Shown: positions 11,571-23,490 of the stretch, in pieces
How positions within the stretch are numbered: the first letter of the stretch is position 1
How the letters are laid out: every line of letters starts with the position of its first letter
From: Ceratothoa steindachneri
Lineage: Eukaryota; Arthropoda; Malacostraca; Isopoda; Cymothoidae
Direction: 5' to 3'
DNA: 64,000 nucleotides
Assembly (NCBI GenBank): GCA_963969495.1
Contig: OZ018324.1
Span: 162,247,495-162,311,494 of the forward strand
The notes under the pieces: generated by a model
Told to the model about the DNA's origin: nothing
The model's input: only the letters and a program-made list of their open reading frames with translations
Database searches by the model: none
Made by a program: the position numbers and the translations under genes

Positions 11571-14163
11571 AAAAGCCTTTCTAGCTTCCATACCTGATAT
11601 TGTATATGATGGTGCAATAGTGATAGGTGTCCCTTGTACTCGACCTCATATCATCTCTTCATAAATACGTAAAGTTCTACTTGGTGCCAGAGAGAGCTGC
11701 TAATTTAAGCTTTTACACCAGGTATTTCAGTGAGAACCACCATGATGGTGCATGGAATTTAAACAACGAGTAGCATCCCGTCTCCCAGAAGGAGAGTGGG
11801 AGCAGTTATCACAGCTCTCCCTCCACATGCCAGATGTATATTGACTTTGCAAGAACTTCCAACCGGATGGTTAACATGATTCTACAAAAAACTAAACAAC
11901 AGTTAATTAGGAAGCTTTAATTCCTGAAGTCTTCTAAGAAACCAACTGAATCGAATGAAGAATGCAAGTTACACGGCAACTACCTAATTACATATTTGCA
12001 ATTTAAGTTTTCACAATAATTTTCCCCCTTGACCATGGTTGCGTTTACAAGTCTTTCCCATCGTTTTTTTTCACCTCTACTTTTTTCCTTCTGTCTCTTT
12101 CCCTTTCTATTATTTTGCTAAGTGATCGAGCATCTAGTCGATTATACCACTGGCCCTCTTTCCCTTTCCAAACCAATATGTATACCATGCGAGGTAAATC
12201 GAAAGGATTTATTTAGGCTAATTCCTTACGACAGGGAACTGCTCAAAATCACCCTACCTACCCACACCACACAAATGTTGAAGAGAAAACAACAAAGCCT
12301 ACCCGACTCAATCACTTCCTTACGTGCAAGTTAGTGCACCTTAAAGTTGTATTTTGTTGTTCGTTTGCAATCTCTTTGCCCACTGAAATTACAAAAAGTC
12401 CTGTCTATAGCTCATATTAATCAAATTCTAAATAAAAAGAAGTAAAGAAAGTAGAACAAAAATACAAGGCAAGTTACTCGTACATCTCAAAAAGATTACA
12501 TAGGAGGCAGTTGAAATCTATCGCGCTCTACTCTCAATCCAATTATGAAGTCCTTTTTTAGGGCTAGAGATAAGGGAAAAAGAGGTTATTTGAAGTTAAG
12601 TGAATGCGGAGTCATTGGCTCGTGTGCAGTAAAGCGAGCATGACCTCTTAACTAGAAGCCGGCAAAGCAAACTGTTGCCTAAGTTCATGTCATCAAAAAG
12701 GAAAATTGGCGAAAAAGATAGCGTGTATATCGCTTACGCTGCCTACCTTCCGTTCGACGCTGTTTGATCAAACACTTACCACGGCTGCAGTCACTGGAAT
12801 AAACTCGTTATGGCAAGATGACCCGTTTAAGCTGCTTCCCTTTTGATAGATAGTGGAGGCTATTTGTTCAGGTGGCCCATTTTGTGTGAGGACAATACAC
12901 TCTCACTCAAATACGAAACTACACCCTGTCCTCGATGTTTATGCCGTCTATGTTTTTGTGCAAATAAGTAAGAACGATTATTACGATAAATTAAATATTA
13001 CTAAGAAAGGAACACTAATAAGGGCATCTCTATCAGGTCTTTGATGAGGATGGACCTCTCGCCCCGTAGAAACTCTCAAACAGAGTCCCCTTTCCAGGAG
13101 CCGACATCTAAAGGAAATCTGTCTAATATGAGAGAAGATAGTCTCCTGAAACAACCGCTTCCCTTAGCCAATCACGCTTAAGTTTACCTCTCTCGAACTT
13201 CTTTCGCGCTCACCCGGCTTAGACGGCCCCAAGTAGTCTCTGCTTTATATACCTCGCTCCATGTACCTTTCAACCATTTTTATCCCCATGGTCTTCACTC
13301 TTTTTCTTTACAAATCTCTCCTCAGAAACATCCTTTTTGAACCGAAACACATGTATCAGAACGCCAACAAATAGCCTACTTGCTAACAATATTTAAGAGG
13401 TCTAAAGATTTAATTCCTGCTTCGTATTCGTTTATTCCTAAGCTCATCAATTTGTTTTGGTTGTCGACGTTGGAGTCTTTTTAACAGCCCTACGTCTTTA
13501 TTCAGGATAAAATTTGAGAAACTCGAGACAAGTAGTATGGTTGGTATAAGGGCAAAAATTGACAAAGGACACTGCTTTAAGCACCTTGAGGGCCAGGCAT
13601 CACCCTCGCTATGGAAGGTGTGTTCAAACTATTTTTCTAACACTTCCAAAAAGAAGTGTTTCAATTGATTCTTATACACTTGTTTTGGAGGGAGCGTTAG
13701 AAAAATACTCTGAATATGTCTTCCCTGTGGAGGACAATGCCCAGCTCTCAAGGCGCTTGAAACAATGTCCGTTATCAATTTTCGCTATTTACTAACCTCT
13801 CCGCCATTATTAGGTCGGGGAAAGAAAATTTAATAGCGTACTCGAGATGAGGATGGACGGCAAATTTATTTTTCGAAGCGGATTGATGAATGATATTGGA
13901 GCGACTGATTATACAATCAGACGCCAATCATGTTTTATACTTATTTACAAGGTCAAGTACGAATTATTCATGGCTTATCAAGTCAAGTGGCTGCAGCACG
14001 CGTGAATAGAGAGCTTAGAGGTTGGCCGTGTGAGGCTGGCATACAACATGGAGCGAGCGAGCGAGTGAGTTGAGAGAATAGCGAGACGATGACAATAGAA
14101 TAGGGTTCACATTTCAGTATCCTGTTAGCTTTCTTAGCAACTTCGACAGATTTTCTCCTGATT
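11571..14163. other. no recognisable gene
   Basis: Short random-looking frames only. A GAGCGAGCGAGCGAGTGAG microrepeat occurs near 14051. No family motif seen on either strand. Confidence 0.5.
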
Positions 14164-14356
14164 TTAGATCTTCCGAAACTGCAAATAATTCATTTTCGCT
14201 CTCTTACTCTGATTAATTGCTCTTTTAACTATATGTTTCACTTCTTTTGCATGCAGTTCTTGCCATCCACTTTTTTCAAAAATAGGGACCTCGTCCATCC
14301 TTATCTCTATCACGTGCTTAGTTGCCCCGTTGGCAATCCCTGCCATCCTCAGTCGT

Positions 14357-14551
14357 TCACCCAACCATTTCTAACAGTCCATCTTCAATGGACTCACGAC
14401 CATGGCAGAACTCCCTATTCCAGCGAGCAATGGTTGCATAGGAGGGGTCAGTATCTGTGTACACTGCAACCATGCGTTCATGGATCTCTTTTGCATTCTT
14501 GCCTTCCTTGGTCAAAATTTTGATCACTGCGCAGTCCTCAACCTTCTCCAT
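14357..14551 (-). pseudogene. mariner B transposase N-terminus (truncated)
   Basis: An ATG at 14551 opens a frame with the mariner/SETMAR-like HTH: VIKILTKEGKNAKEIHERMV, then the second helix TIARWNREFCHGRESIEDG. After SIEDG the family similarity ends abruptly and the frame closes within about 7 codons, at the point where the DNA match with the other copy is lost. Only about 55 of roughly 340 residues remain, with no catalytic residue. The adjoining minus frame at 14164-14364 is open for 66 codons but is not mariner-like. Confidence 0.85.
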
Positions 14552-14730
14552 TGTTGAAAAATTTGTGACTGACGATCTGCGATCAGCTACTGCTTCTTAA
14601 ATAGACGAGGCAGGAGCGTGCAGCTGCAGATCCTGACTTGTCATAACTTGTCCTAATACCCCCCACAAACAGCCATCCCCCTTCCTCTGTTTTGCTCTAC
14701 CGATTCGGAAAACCTATTGACCGCCCCTCA
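14386..14730 (-). mobile_element. mariner family B, 5'-end fragment
   Basis: The left terminal repeat and 5' leader of a mariner, read on the minus strand. The terminal repeat (14709-14730) reads TGAGGGGCGGTCAATAGG, followed inward by a leader of about 150 bp and then an ATG. The whole stretch is a close copy of 43177-43440. A TA flanks the outer end (14731-14732). The match to mariner stops at about 14386-14395 and no second terminal repeat was found, so the copy is truncated at its 3' side. Confidence 0.85.
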
Positions 14731-14732
14731 TA

Positions 14733-16636
14733 ATAAAACATAAGGCTGGTCATTGCATCTAGAGACACCTGGAACACATGTGGAGAAGTGTCCAAGCGAA
14801 TGAGTAACCCTCGGAGATCAGTTCGGGCAGTGATACAAAAGTAAATGGACAATGTAAGATTTACACTTCTAAAAATTGGAAGAAAGTCAAATTATCACAG
14901 TTTTATATTCGTAACATTATAAGGAGGTTAAAGTTGGCCTACACACTAATAAAAGAAAATATGTCAGGGTTTGGCTTCAGTTACCTGGCTTGAAGGTAAC
15001 TACGTATATCTTCCTAAATCTAACGTTGCCGCAGGGCTCATCTTTGCAAAGAAACACGTTGACTCTCATTAAACATTAAATAATAATACATGATTAAGGG
15101 ACGAAACGAATATAGAACTATTTTATCATAATTGCAGACCATCTAGTGGAGGAAAGCTGTTAAAGCTCTTGTTCTAAATTAAAACCTATACCAACCGTAA
15201 AAATAAGATAGAAAAAGCTTAATGTTATGATGCTCCTTAAAATCAATGGAGCAATAAGGTAAGGAGATCGTGTGGCTATTTTGAAAGAAAAACTTCTTTT
15301 AACAGCAGTAAAACTGGAGTTGCGGAGTCACTTTTACTTGAAATAGGGCAACTACCCACAAATTAATGCTTGAGTTTGAATAAATAGTTTAAACCTACTA
15401 AAATGAATGTTTTGAAATGGTTATTACAACCTCTAGAACGGTGCTACATAAAAATATGCAAATGAAATTAAAACAGCGCACCTACCAAAGAGTCCTACAA
15501 GTAAGGACGAAGTCTATGTAATGTAAGAAGGAAGAGACGGAAATTCTAGCAACAACTGCTGCAATACAATCCGAACCAATGGCAAACATTTAACAGCTGT
15601 AACTGCTAAAAAATACGTTTTCCTAATTATTATTGTGCATAATTTTTTTCGTGTTCAGGAAAACTTTATTCTGGATTTTCACTGGCTTTGGTCGCACCAA
15701 TCTAATTTTGTAAAGACTCGGACGTACCCGTCTGATTCCAGGGGGCCATATGGGGTGGAAGCTTCCCGCCAAGTTTCAGACCCGTTTATCTTCATATTTC
15801 TTTTTTAAGCCATACTTGTATTCTGCTGTTCATAAAGAGTTATGTAATAATATAGAATAGATATAAAACCGTTTTTTAAACAGTTGCATTCGAATGTATC
15901 TTATATGATACATGTCTAAAATACTGATAAATCTCAAAAATAATGATTAAATTCACTATTATACTGTCATAATTTTCTGATGTGTGAAAAAATTCGGATC
16001 CGAGTGAGTTCATTTACACTCCTTTATAATATGCTGTCATTTATTATCAATACTGTCTATTATAACCCTTATTAATCATCATGCCCTTTTCTCAGACTAC
16101 TCAGAGGGAGGAATTCAGGATAATGCCCTCCCCCTATTTTTTTTAGCTTGGATCCGCCTTTGCAAAGGGAATAAGGGGGATAACGAGTCAGTATCTGATG
16201 AAGAAATCGTCGTCCTGATGCAGCTGTAGATTGCAAATGTATGACAGAAGCCCTTGGATCACAAATGCGTCTCCTAAATTGGATTCAAACCCTCGATGAC
16301 CTCAACTGAATTTCCAGTAAATTCAGTTAATATTTTTTGCGAACCTCATTTTCGATCTTAACCAATTTTAATTTACTTAATGATAAAAATACGACCAAGG
16401 AGAGGATTAAAATATTTCTAGAAAAGGGTTTGAAATAAAGTAGTGGAGTAAGCGAAAGTGCAGATGTGTGGCAAGTACATAGTTTGACATGATAATTATG
16501 TGCTGTGTACCGGGAAGGTGCGCAAATCTCCCTAACCTCCATCGCCTTCGGTCTGGCATTGGAGTTAGTCCCTCTAGTGGAAGGGGGAGTGGTGGAGTCT
16601 TATAACGAGAGGGAAAGTCCCTCAAATGACAAAATA
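14733..16636. other. no recognisable gene
   Basis: AT-rich. Small open frames at 16327-16625 overlap in different frames without similarity to known families. I see nothing supportable. Confidence 0.5.
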
Positions 16637-16805
16637 AGATGATAAATGGTTATTGCATTGATGGTCTCCCATGGTTCAAATCACTTACAAGTGCCTTCGA
16701 ATGGCTGAATGAGGATTCTGCCACTAGATGGCGCCACCCAGCGCCAAATCCGATGGCAGATTTGAAATCTCTAGGGCGAATAACCATATGGGTCATTTCA
16801 TGGCT
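16637..16805 (+). repeat. dispersed repeat R1, copy 1 (SINE-like)
   Basis: About 170 bp that reappears inverted at about 55445-55625. Shared blocks are GATAAATGG-TATTGCATTGATGG, CCATGGTTCAAATCACTTA, CCTTCGAATGG-TGAATGA, GATGGCAGATTT and AACC-ATATGGGTCATT. The word GGTTCAAATC resembles an RNA polymerase III B box, which hints at a SINE, but no convincing A box or poly-A tail was found. There is no coding content. Confidence 0.7.
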
Positions 16806-17904
16806 TTAAATGGGTACAATTGAATTTTTCTCCCGTTAAAAAAAGTGAAGCCTTAACCTGGCGCTTCGCCTCAGGTAAAAACAAACAATCCTCCTACCGG
16901 ATATAATTTTGGCTTCTGTAAGCGCAAAACCACGTGGCATTTATGTGTGCCAAACTTCCTTGAAGGTGTGATGGTTTTATTTGAAAACAGAAGACGGAAA
17001 ACTAAATGAGGTTAACTTAGTAAACAAGCGGAAAAAATTGTTGACATTACGAGAAATGAGCTTAAAAAAAGCAAACAGAAGAAACGACACTTATAAACAA
17101 ATGTTGTACAACAAACTTCAACCTGAATTATCAGGCACGCGAAAAGTTCAGAGATTTTTATTATTTTAAGTGACAAATTTATTATATCCTTTGAGTAGCT
17201 ACGATTCTTAATTAATTTCTTAAGCTAGAGATCAAAGCAGACCATCCTTTGTCAGGCAGCGGCTACAAGTAGGCGTTCAGAGCAATACACAAAAATCGGT
17301 TGAAAGAAAGCGACGCCTCTCCGAGTTTAAACTCGGATCCCAAGGGCCTGAGTGGACCAGAGGATGCATGCGCCAAAGATAAGTAGACGACAGAGAAGTA
17401 TTAAGATGATAAATTAAAGTTTTCTATTCAATTACATCCAACTCAAAAGTGTAAGGTGATTTAAGTAGAGGTTAACACAAACAATATAAGCATCTGTTTT
17501 CTTCGATTCACATCATAAAAACTCACTTATGCTACAATGTATCCACATAAACCTCATATCCACAAAATAGTTTTCGAACACCTAATAGATCACCGATGAC
17601 AAAAAAACACGACTAAAAGGGTTAATTCTGATCTCTTTTAAACGTAGATCACTTCCTTAAAACACACTCCACATACGCAATGCGTTAACTTCGAATCTCA
17701 TTTGGAAACACAAATTCAGATGAAGTAGAAATTAGTTTACCCAATTTTTATAATGAAACAGTTCCAAGCAATGAAACAATATGCAGAAAGCAGCAAAAAA
17801 CACCATAATACTCCTAAAAATAAATTTATAATGAAAAATAGAAACTAAATAGAACACGCATAGTGCTGTCAATATTGACTAATTATAATTAATCACTTCA
17901 GAAG
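16806..17904. other. no recognisable gene
   Basis: AT-rich. A lysine-rich 62-codon frame at 16981-17169 lacks an ATG and is unlike any family I know. Confidence 0.5.
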
Positions 17905-18040
17905 AATAAGGGTTACAACCCATATTATGTTATTTTTAGGGACTGCAGACATTAATGTTTTTAGTTGGGAGATAAAACCAAGATTGTTGATTTCATGGGT
18001 TACAACACATAATGTCAGAGAGAGAGAGAGATGGGTAGGA
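17905..18040 (+). repeat. ~85-bp-spaced ATGGGTTACAACACATAAT motifs plus a GA run
   Basis: GGGTTACAACCCATATTATG at about 17910 and ATGGGTTACAACACATAATG at about 17996 are two copies of a motif that recurs at 19120-19265. An AG microsatellite (AGAGAGAGAGAGA) sits at about 18016-18030. Confidence 0.55.
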
Positions 18041-18797
18041 CGGAAAGAACCCACGATGGGGTTCTTTTGAGGTAACTCCCGTTTGATAAAACGCCTTATA
18101 GCGACCCTAATTGTAACAACGAGAAGTTCCGCGAGATAGCGTAAAGGTCAAAATTCACTCCTGGCGCCTCTATATAGATAAAGTAAAATCCACTTCTGGC
18201 ACCTCGGTAGCATTCACTTCCGGTGGCTCTGTATTAATAGTAAAACATTGGCCTGGGGAAATTAGTATTGTGCTAAGAGGAGACGTCGCATAAGGTAAAG
18301 CCTGTAGGCTGTGATTAACTAAAACATTCATTGCCCTCTGAATAATTCCGTACCTAATTAAGACCCAGCCGTAATTATTGAAATACGACACAGTGCCTTG
18401 TTCGCTTGCATTACGCTTACGAGTGTCTTTTTTTTCTCTCCTTATAGCTTTTCTTCTCTCGGCCTCCCCATACTATAAGAGCCCGATGACAAAAAAAAAA
18501 GAAAATAAACAAGAAAAGATCTCTCAAGCCCAGCTTACTCCCCGGCAAAGAGTCCCTCGATCCCTACTTTCGAGGCTGACTGTGGGTACTGGAACACAGG
18601 TTGTATTTTCCGTCATAACTTCGAACAGGCCGAGTACTAATCGCCCTCAAGTGCAAACACAACCCGTAATGTTGGAAAGTACTCAAACTCAGTGCTCCTA
18701 GCCCTCGTGCTCCTCTCCGAATCTTTGTGTGGCAAATCCACCCAGAATTGAAATCCTCTTTTGTCGGTCGTGTGCGGCCGAGTGTGTATACTTTGAT
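18041..18797. other. no recognisable gene
   Basis: A short imperfect triplicate of a CACTTCTGGCACCTC-type word occurs at about 18154-18232. The 107-codon plus frame at 18378-18701 begins at a TTG and shows no family features. Confidence 0.45.
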
Positions 18798-18900
18798 TCA
18801 TCTTTCATGTCCATTATCTTATTTTTTTATTTATCTTTGATGTCCATTATCTTATTTTTTATTTGTCTTCCATGTCCAGTGTATTATTTTTGTTTGTACA
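18798..18900 (+). repeat. short tandem repeat, ~37-bp unit, about 2.7 copies
   Basis: Successive copies of ATGTCCATTATCTTATTTTT followed by a TTTATCTT tail. The third copy is diverged (CATGTCCAGTGTATTATTTT). Confidence 0.75.
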
Positions 18901-19119
18901 GTAGTAAAGTTCATTTTGTTTCGCCCAGTTTGATATACAAAACCCTCTAGATAGTTGAATTAATTCTGCTACGTATAACTAGTCACTCTTAGAGACATTG
19001 AAACCCAAAGTTTGATTGCATTATTCGAGTCAAGGCTCAAATGCAGAGTTGCCCTGCGTGCTCTCCGCCAACCGTTCTGATACACGGAAAGCAAACGGAG
19101 GTCAGAAGATCAACCTGAC

Positions 19120-19265
19120 CTATGACACATAATATTTTGTTTTATAGGCTACTCTAATTAATATGTTGTTTTTAAGAACTAAAACACATAATATGTTGTT
19201 TTTATGGGCTACAACACAGAATATTTTTAGTGGCTGAACCTTGTTTTTTATGGGTAACAACATAT
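19120..19265 (+). repeat. tandem repeat, ~36-bp unit, about 3.5 copies
   Basis: Copies of ACACATAATATGTTGTTTTT followed by ATGGGCTACA. It lies just before the 50-bp array and shares its unit with the isolated motifs at 17910 and 17996. Confidence 0.7.
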
Positions 19266-19679
19266 ATCAGGTTGGAATTAAAGGGATGTCCAATTTTAAA
19301 GTATATATTAAAAATGGGAAACTTATGACTGAAACAATGCGATAGTCCTCCCAATGGATAGGTCAGGGTTATCCAAGACCGAAACAAAGTGAAATTCCTC
19401 CAGGTGGCATAGTCACGGATCGCTAAGACAAAAAATAAACGACATTCATCACAGTGGAATAGTCAGTGTTCCTCATGACTGAAACAAAGCATCATTAGTC
19501 CCAGTGGGAAGACAGTGAACCCCAAAGAACAAAACAAAGCCAAATTCATCCCAGTCGAATAGTCACGGAACTTTATGGCCGAAATAAAGTGATATTCATC
19601 ACTGAAGAAAAGTCATAGACCCCCAAAAGAATGAAACAAAGCGAGATTTATCTAAGTTGAGAACGCAGTGTTCCCTTGA

Positions 19680-20350
19680 CTAAAACAAAGTTTCATTAAT
19701 CCCATAGGAAAATTAGTGGTTTTGCACGACCAAATAAAACGACATTCATCCCTGTGGATTAGTCAGGGTTCCTCGAGAACGAAATGAATCGACATTAATC
19801 CCAGCGAAATAGTCATGGTTTCCTATGATTAATAAAAAGCAACATTAACCCCAGTAGAAAAGTCTGCATCTTTGTAACCGAAAATGAGCAACATTAATGA
19901 CAGTAGAAGAGTAAGGGTTCCCAGACAACAACAGAGTGACCTTCAATCCAATACAAAAGGCCCCAGTTCCCAAACAGAAACAAAGCGACATTAATCCCAG
20001 TGGAAAAGCCAGGGATGTCCAAGATCGAAAGCGAAATTTATCTCGGTGAAAAGTGCAGGGAAATTTAAGACCGAAACAAAGCGAGAATAATCTTACATGG
20101 AAATTAATGGTATGCCAAAACCGAAACAATGACACATTTATCCTTCAAGAAAAGTAATAGGTTTCCAAGAGCGAAGTAAAACGATATTCTCCCAGTGAAA
20201 TGGTGAGGGATCCTAAAGAGCAAAACAATGCAATCCAAGTGCAAAAGTATGTGATTTTCGAAACTGAAACAGAGCAATATTCATCCGATTGACATAGTCA
20301 TGGATCCCCAACATCAAAACAAAGAAAATATCATCCCAGCGGAAAAGTCG
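19680..20350 (+). repeat. higher-order repeat block A within the 50-bp array
   Basis: About 13 consecutive units that correspond one to one, with the same private variants, to 20990-21665. Shared variants include CCCATA-GAAAAATTAGTGG, ATGAGCAA-ATTAAT-ACAGTAGAA, CCAGACAA-AACAGA and AGTAAA-CGATATTCTCC. The offset is about 1307 bp at the start and about 1318 bp at the end. Confidence 0.8.
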
Positions 20351-20989
20351 GGAATGCCCAAACCAGAAACAACCTGAGATTCATTCTAGTGGAATAGTCA
20401 GAGATCCCAAGGCCAACAAAAAGCGTGAGTAATATAAGTGGAACTGTCAGAAATCTCCTAAACCGAAACAAAACGACATTCATCCAATTGGAAAGGTCAA
20501 GGAACCCAAAGAGTGATAGAATGCGAGAATAATCACAGTGCAATAATCAGGGATCTCAACAGGAAAATAAAACTAAATTGATCCCAACACGAAAACAAAC
20601 CTGATTCATCTGCTTGGAATAATATTGTTTCAATATGACTGAAACAAAGGGAGATTATTCATATTGGAATAGTCAGTGTTGCCCAAGAGCAAAAAGAACG
20701 ACTTTCATCTCAATGGAAAAGTGAAGGATTCTTAAGACAGAAACAAAGCGATATTTATGCGAGTTGAATAGAAAGGGTTCCCCAAGACCGAACAAAAGTG
20801 AAACTCATACCAATAAAAATGTCATGGTTTTCCAAGAGCATAACAAAGCTATATTGATCTTAGTGGAATAGTCAGGGATATCCATGAACAAAGGAAAGTG
20901 ACATTCCTCAATTCAGAAAATTCGGGGATCTCAAAGGACGAAACAAAACAACGTTAATCCCAGTTGAAGAAGCAGTGTTTCCTAGACTG

Positions 20990-21665
20990 AAACAAAGCGA
21001 AATTAATCCCATAGAAAAATTAGTGGTTTTGAAAGACCAAAATAAAGCGAAATTTATTCCTGTAAAATAGTCAGATTTCCCTTCAACCGAAACAAATTTA
21101 AATTAATTCCAATGGAATATTCAGGGTTTCTGATAACTAATAAAAGGCGACATTAATCCCATTAGAAAAGTCTGGGATCTCCGTAACCAATAATGAGCAA
21201 TATTAATCACAGTAGAAAAGTAATGGTTTGCCAGACAATAACAGATCGACGTTCAATCTATTGGAAATGTTCCGGTTTCCCAAGACAGAAACAAAGCGAC
21301 ATTAATCACGGTGCAAAAGACAGGGTTATCCACGAATGAAAGAGGAATTTAGCCCACTGAAAAATGCAGGGATACCTAAAACCAAAAAAAAAGCGAGATT
21401 AATCCTACAGGAAAAGTAATGGTTTGCCAAGACCGAAACAAAGCGACATTAATTCTTCAAGAAAACTAATGTCTTTCCAAGAGCCAAGTAAAGCGATATT
21501 CTCCAAGTGAAATAGTGATGGATGCCCAAAAGCAAAGCAATGCGACATTCATCCGAGTGAAAAAGTCAGGCATCTGCAAAACCGTAAGATAGCGATATTC
21601 ATCCGATTGGAATAGTGAGAGATCCCCAAGAACAAAATTAAGATAATAACAACCCAGTGGAAAAG
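20990..21665 (+). repeat. higher-order repeat block B within the 50-bp array
   Basis: Partner of block A. The offset of about 1.31 kb corresponds to about 26 units, so a segment of this size was probably duplicated once. I could not follow a third copy past 22300. Confidence 0.8.
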
Positions 21666-23490
21666 TCAGGGTTCCTAAGACCGACAAAAGCGACATTCAT
21701 CCCAGTGGAATAGTCGGGAATCACCAAGACAGAAACAAAGCGACACTCATCCCAGTTGAAAAGTCAGGGATCCACAAGACCCAATTAAAGTGACTTTCAT
21801 TCCCCTTGCAGGGACATCGATCGCAAGGAAAAAACAAAGCAAAATTCAAACCTGTGGTAAAGTCAGGGATCCAAAAGACAGGAAGAAAGATATATTCATT
21901 CCCGTTAAGTAGTTACTGTTCCTCAAGACCAAAACCAAGTGATATTCATCCCTTCGAAAAATTCATGGTTTCCCTAAACCAAAACAAAGAGACATTCATC
22001 CAGTTGAAATACTCAGAGTGCCGATACAATGCTAGATTCATCCCAATGAAATAGTCAGAGATTTCCTTGACTGACACAAAGCAACATTCATTCCAGTGAA
22101 AAAGTCAGTCTTTCCAAAACCGAAACAAAACGACATTCATTCCAGTAGAGTAGTCATGGATCTCCAAAAACGAATCTAAGCGAGAATCTTTCCAGTGGAA
22201 TAGTCAGGGGTACTAAGACCGAACCAAACGATTTTCGTCGCAGTGGATAGTTATGGTTTTCCAATACCACCCAAAAAGCAAGGTTCATCTCAGTGAGATA
22301 GTTTGGCATCCGTAAGACAAAACCAAAGCGAAATTCATACCAGTCAACAGTCATCCCATTGCATAAGTCAGGGATTTCCAAGACAGAAACAAAGCGACAT
22401 TAATATCAGTGGTATAATCAGTGTTACCAAGAGCAAAATAAAGTGACAATCACCTCTGTAGAAACTTCAGAGATCTCAAAACACGAAACAAACCAACAAT
22501 CATCCTATTGGGAAAAGTTTGTGTACCCTAAGACCGAAATAAAGTGACATTCATCTCAGTGGATAGTCATGGATTTTCAAAACCGAAGCAAAGTTAGATT
22601 CATATCAGGCAAATGATGCTTGTATTCCACAAGACCGAGACAAAGTGACATTCATCGAATTATAAAAGTTAGGGTACCCCAAAGCCGAAACAAAGCTACA
22701 TTCATCCCATTGGAATAGTCAGAGATTACCAAGACCGAAACAAACCTAGATTTATCTCACTGGAATAGGGACGGATTACCAAGACCGAAACAAAGCGACA
22801 TTTATCCCAGTAGCCATTCGGCAATAGTCACTGATCCCCAAAACGAAAGGGCAACAAAGGAGACATTCCTCTCAAAAGAATATTAAACCAAGATAAAGCG
22901 ATATTAATGTCAGTGGAATAATCAGGGATTCCAACACCAATAAAAACTGACAATTATCCCAGTAGAATAGTTAGTATTCCCAAGACATAAACAAAACTAC
23001 ATTCATCCCAGAAAAAAATATAGGGTTTCTCATGACCGAAACAAAACAAAATTCATCTCAGTGGAATAGTCAGGGATCCCAAAGACCAAAACAAAGTGAG
23101 ATTCAATCCATTGGAATAGTCATGGAATCTCAAGACTGAAATAAAGCGACATTCATCCTATTGAAATGAATGGTCAGTGTTCCGATAGACCCAAAGAACG
23201 CGACATTCATCCCAGTGTAATAAGTACGGATCCCAAAGACCGAAAAATTTCTATAATCATCCCAATGGAATATTAAGGGATTCCTAACATCAAAACAAGG
23301 CGATATTTTCCCAGTTGAATATCAGGGTTAGTCCAGACCGACCGAAACAAAGGGAAATTCATCCCAGTGGAATAGTCAGGAGTCGCCCAAACAGAAAAAA
23401 AGTGACATTCAAACGAACGACATTCATCCTCGCGTTTTCCAAAACTGAGGGAAAACTCGCCAAAGTGAAATCGATGGTGAAAGAAATTCA

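Larger units (their letters stand above)
19290..23490 (+). repeat. large minisatellite array, 50-bp unit, roughly 80 copies
   Basis: About 4.2 kb of diverged tandem units. A unit read by eye is GACCGAAACAAAGCGACATT, then CATCCCAGTGGAATAGTCAG, then GGATCCCCAA. Clean neighbouring units near 23061-23160 measure exactly 50 bp from ATTCATC to ATTCAATC to ATTCATCC. Since 50 is not a multiple of 3, each unit shifts the frame. The scattered minus-strand frames inside the array (for example 19845-20135 and 22154-22381, with recurring CFGL, PLG and MN words) are therefore repeat artefacts read at a 150-bp superperiod. No gene interrupts the array. Divergence between neighbours suggests an old array that is not strongly homogenised unit by unit. 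Confidence 0.93.

Noticed and set aside
11368..11664. 98-codon frame with decapeptide repeats
   Set aside because: Produced by the ~30-bp minisatellite, which keeps frame; no start or conserved domain outside the array.
14233..14523. 96-codon plus frame
   Set aside because: Antisense shadow of the mariner B transposase N-terminus; the same antisense peptide ending appears at 43383-43643 opposite the other copy.
19290..23490. CRISPR-like array or a repeat-protein gene
   Set aside because: Units are contiguous with no unique spacers, are diverged, and shift frame every copy; the genome is clearly eukaryotic.
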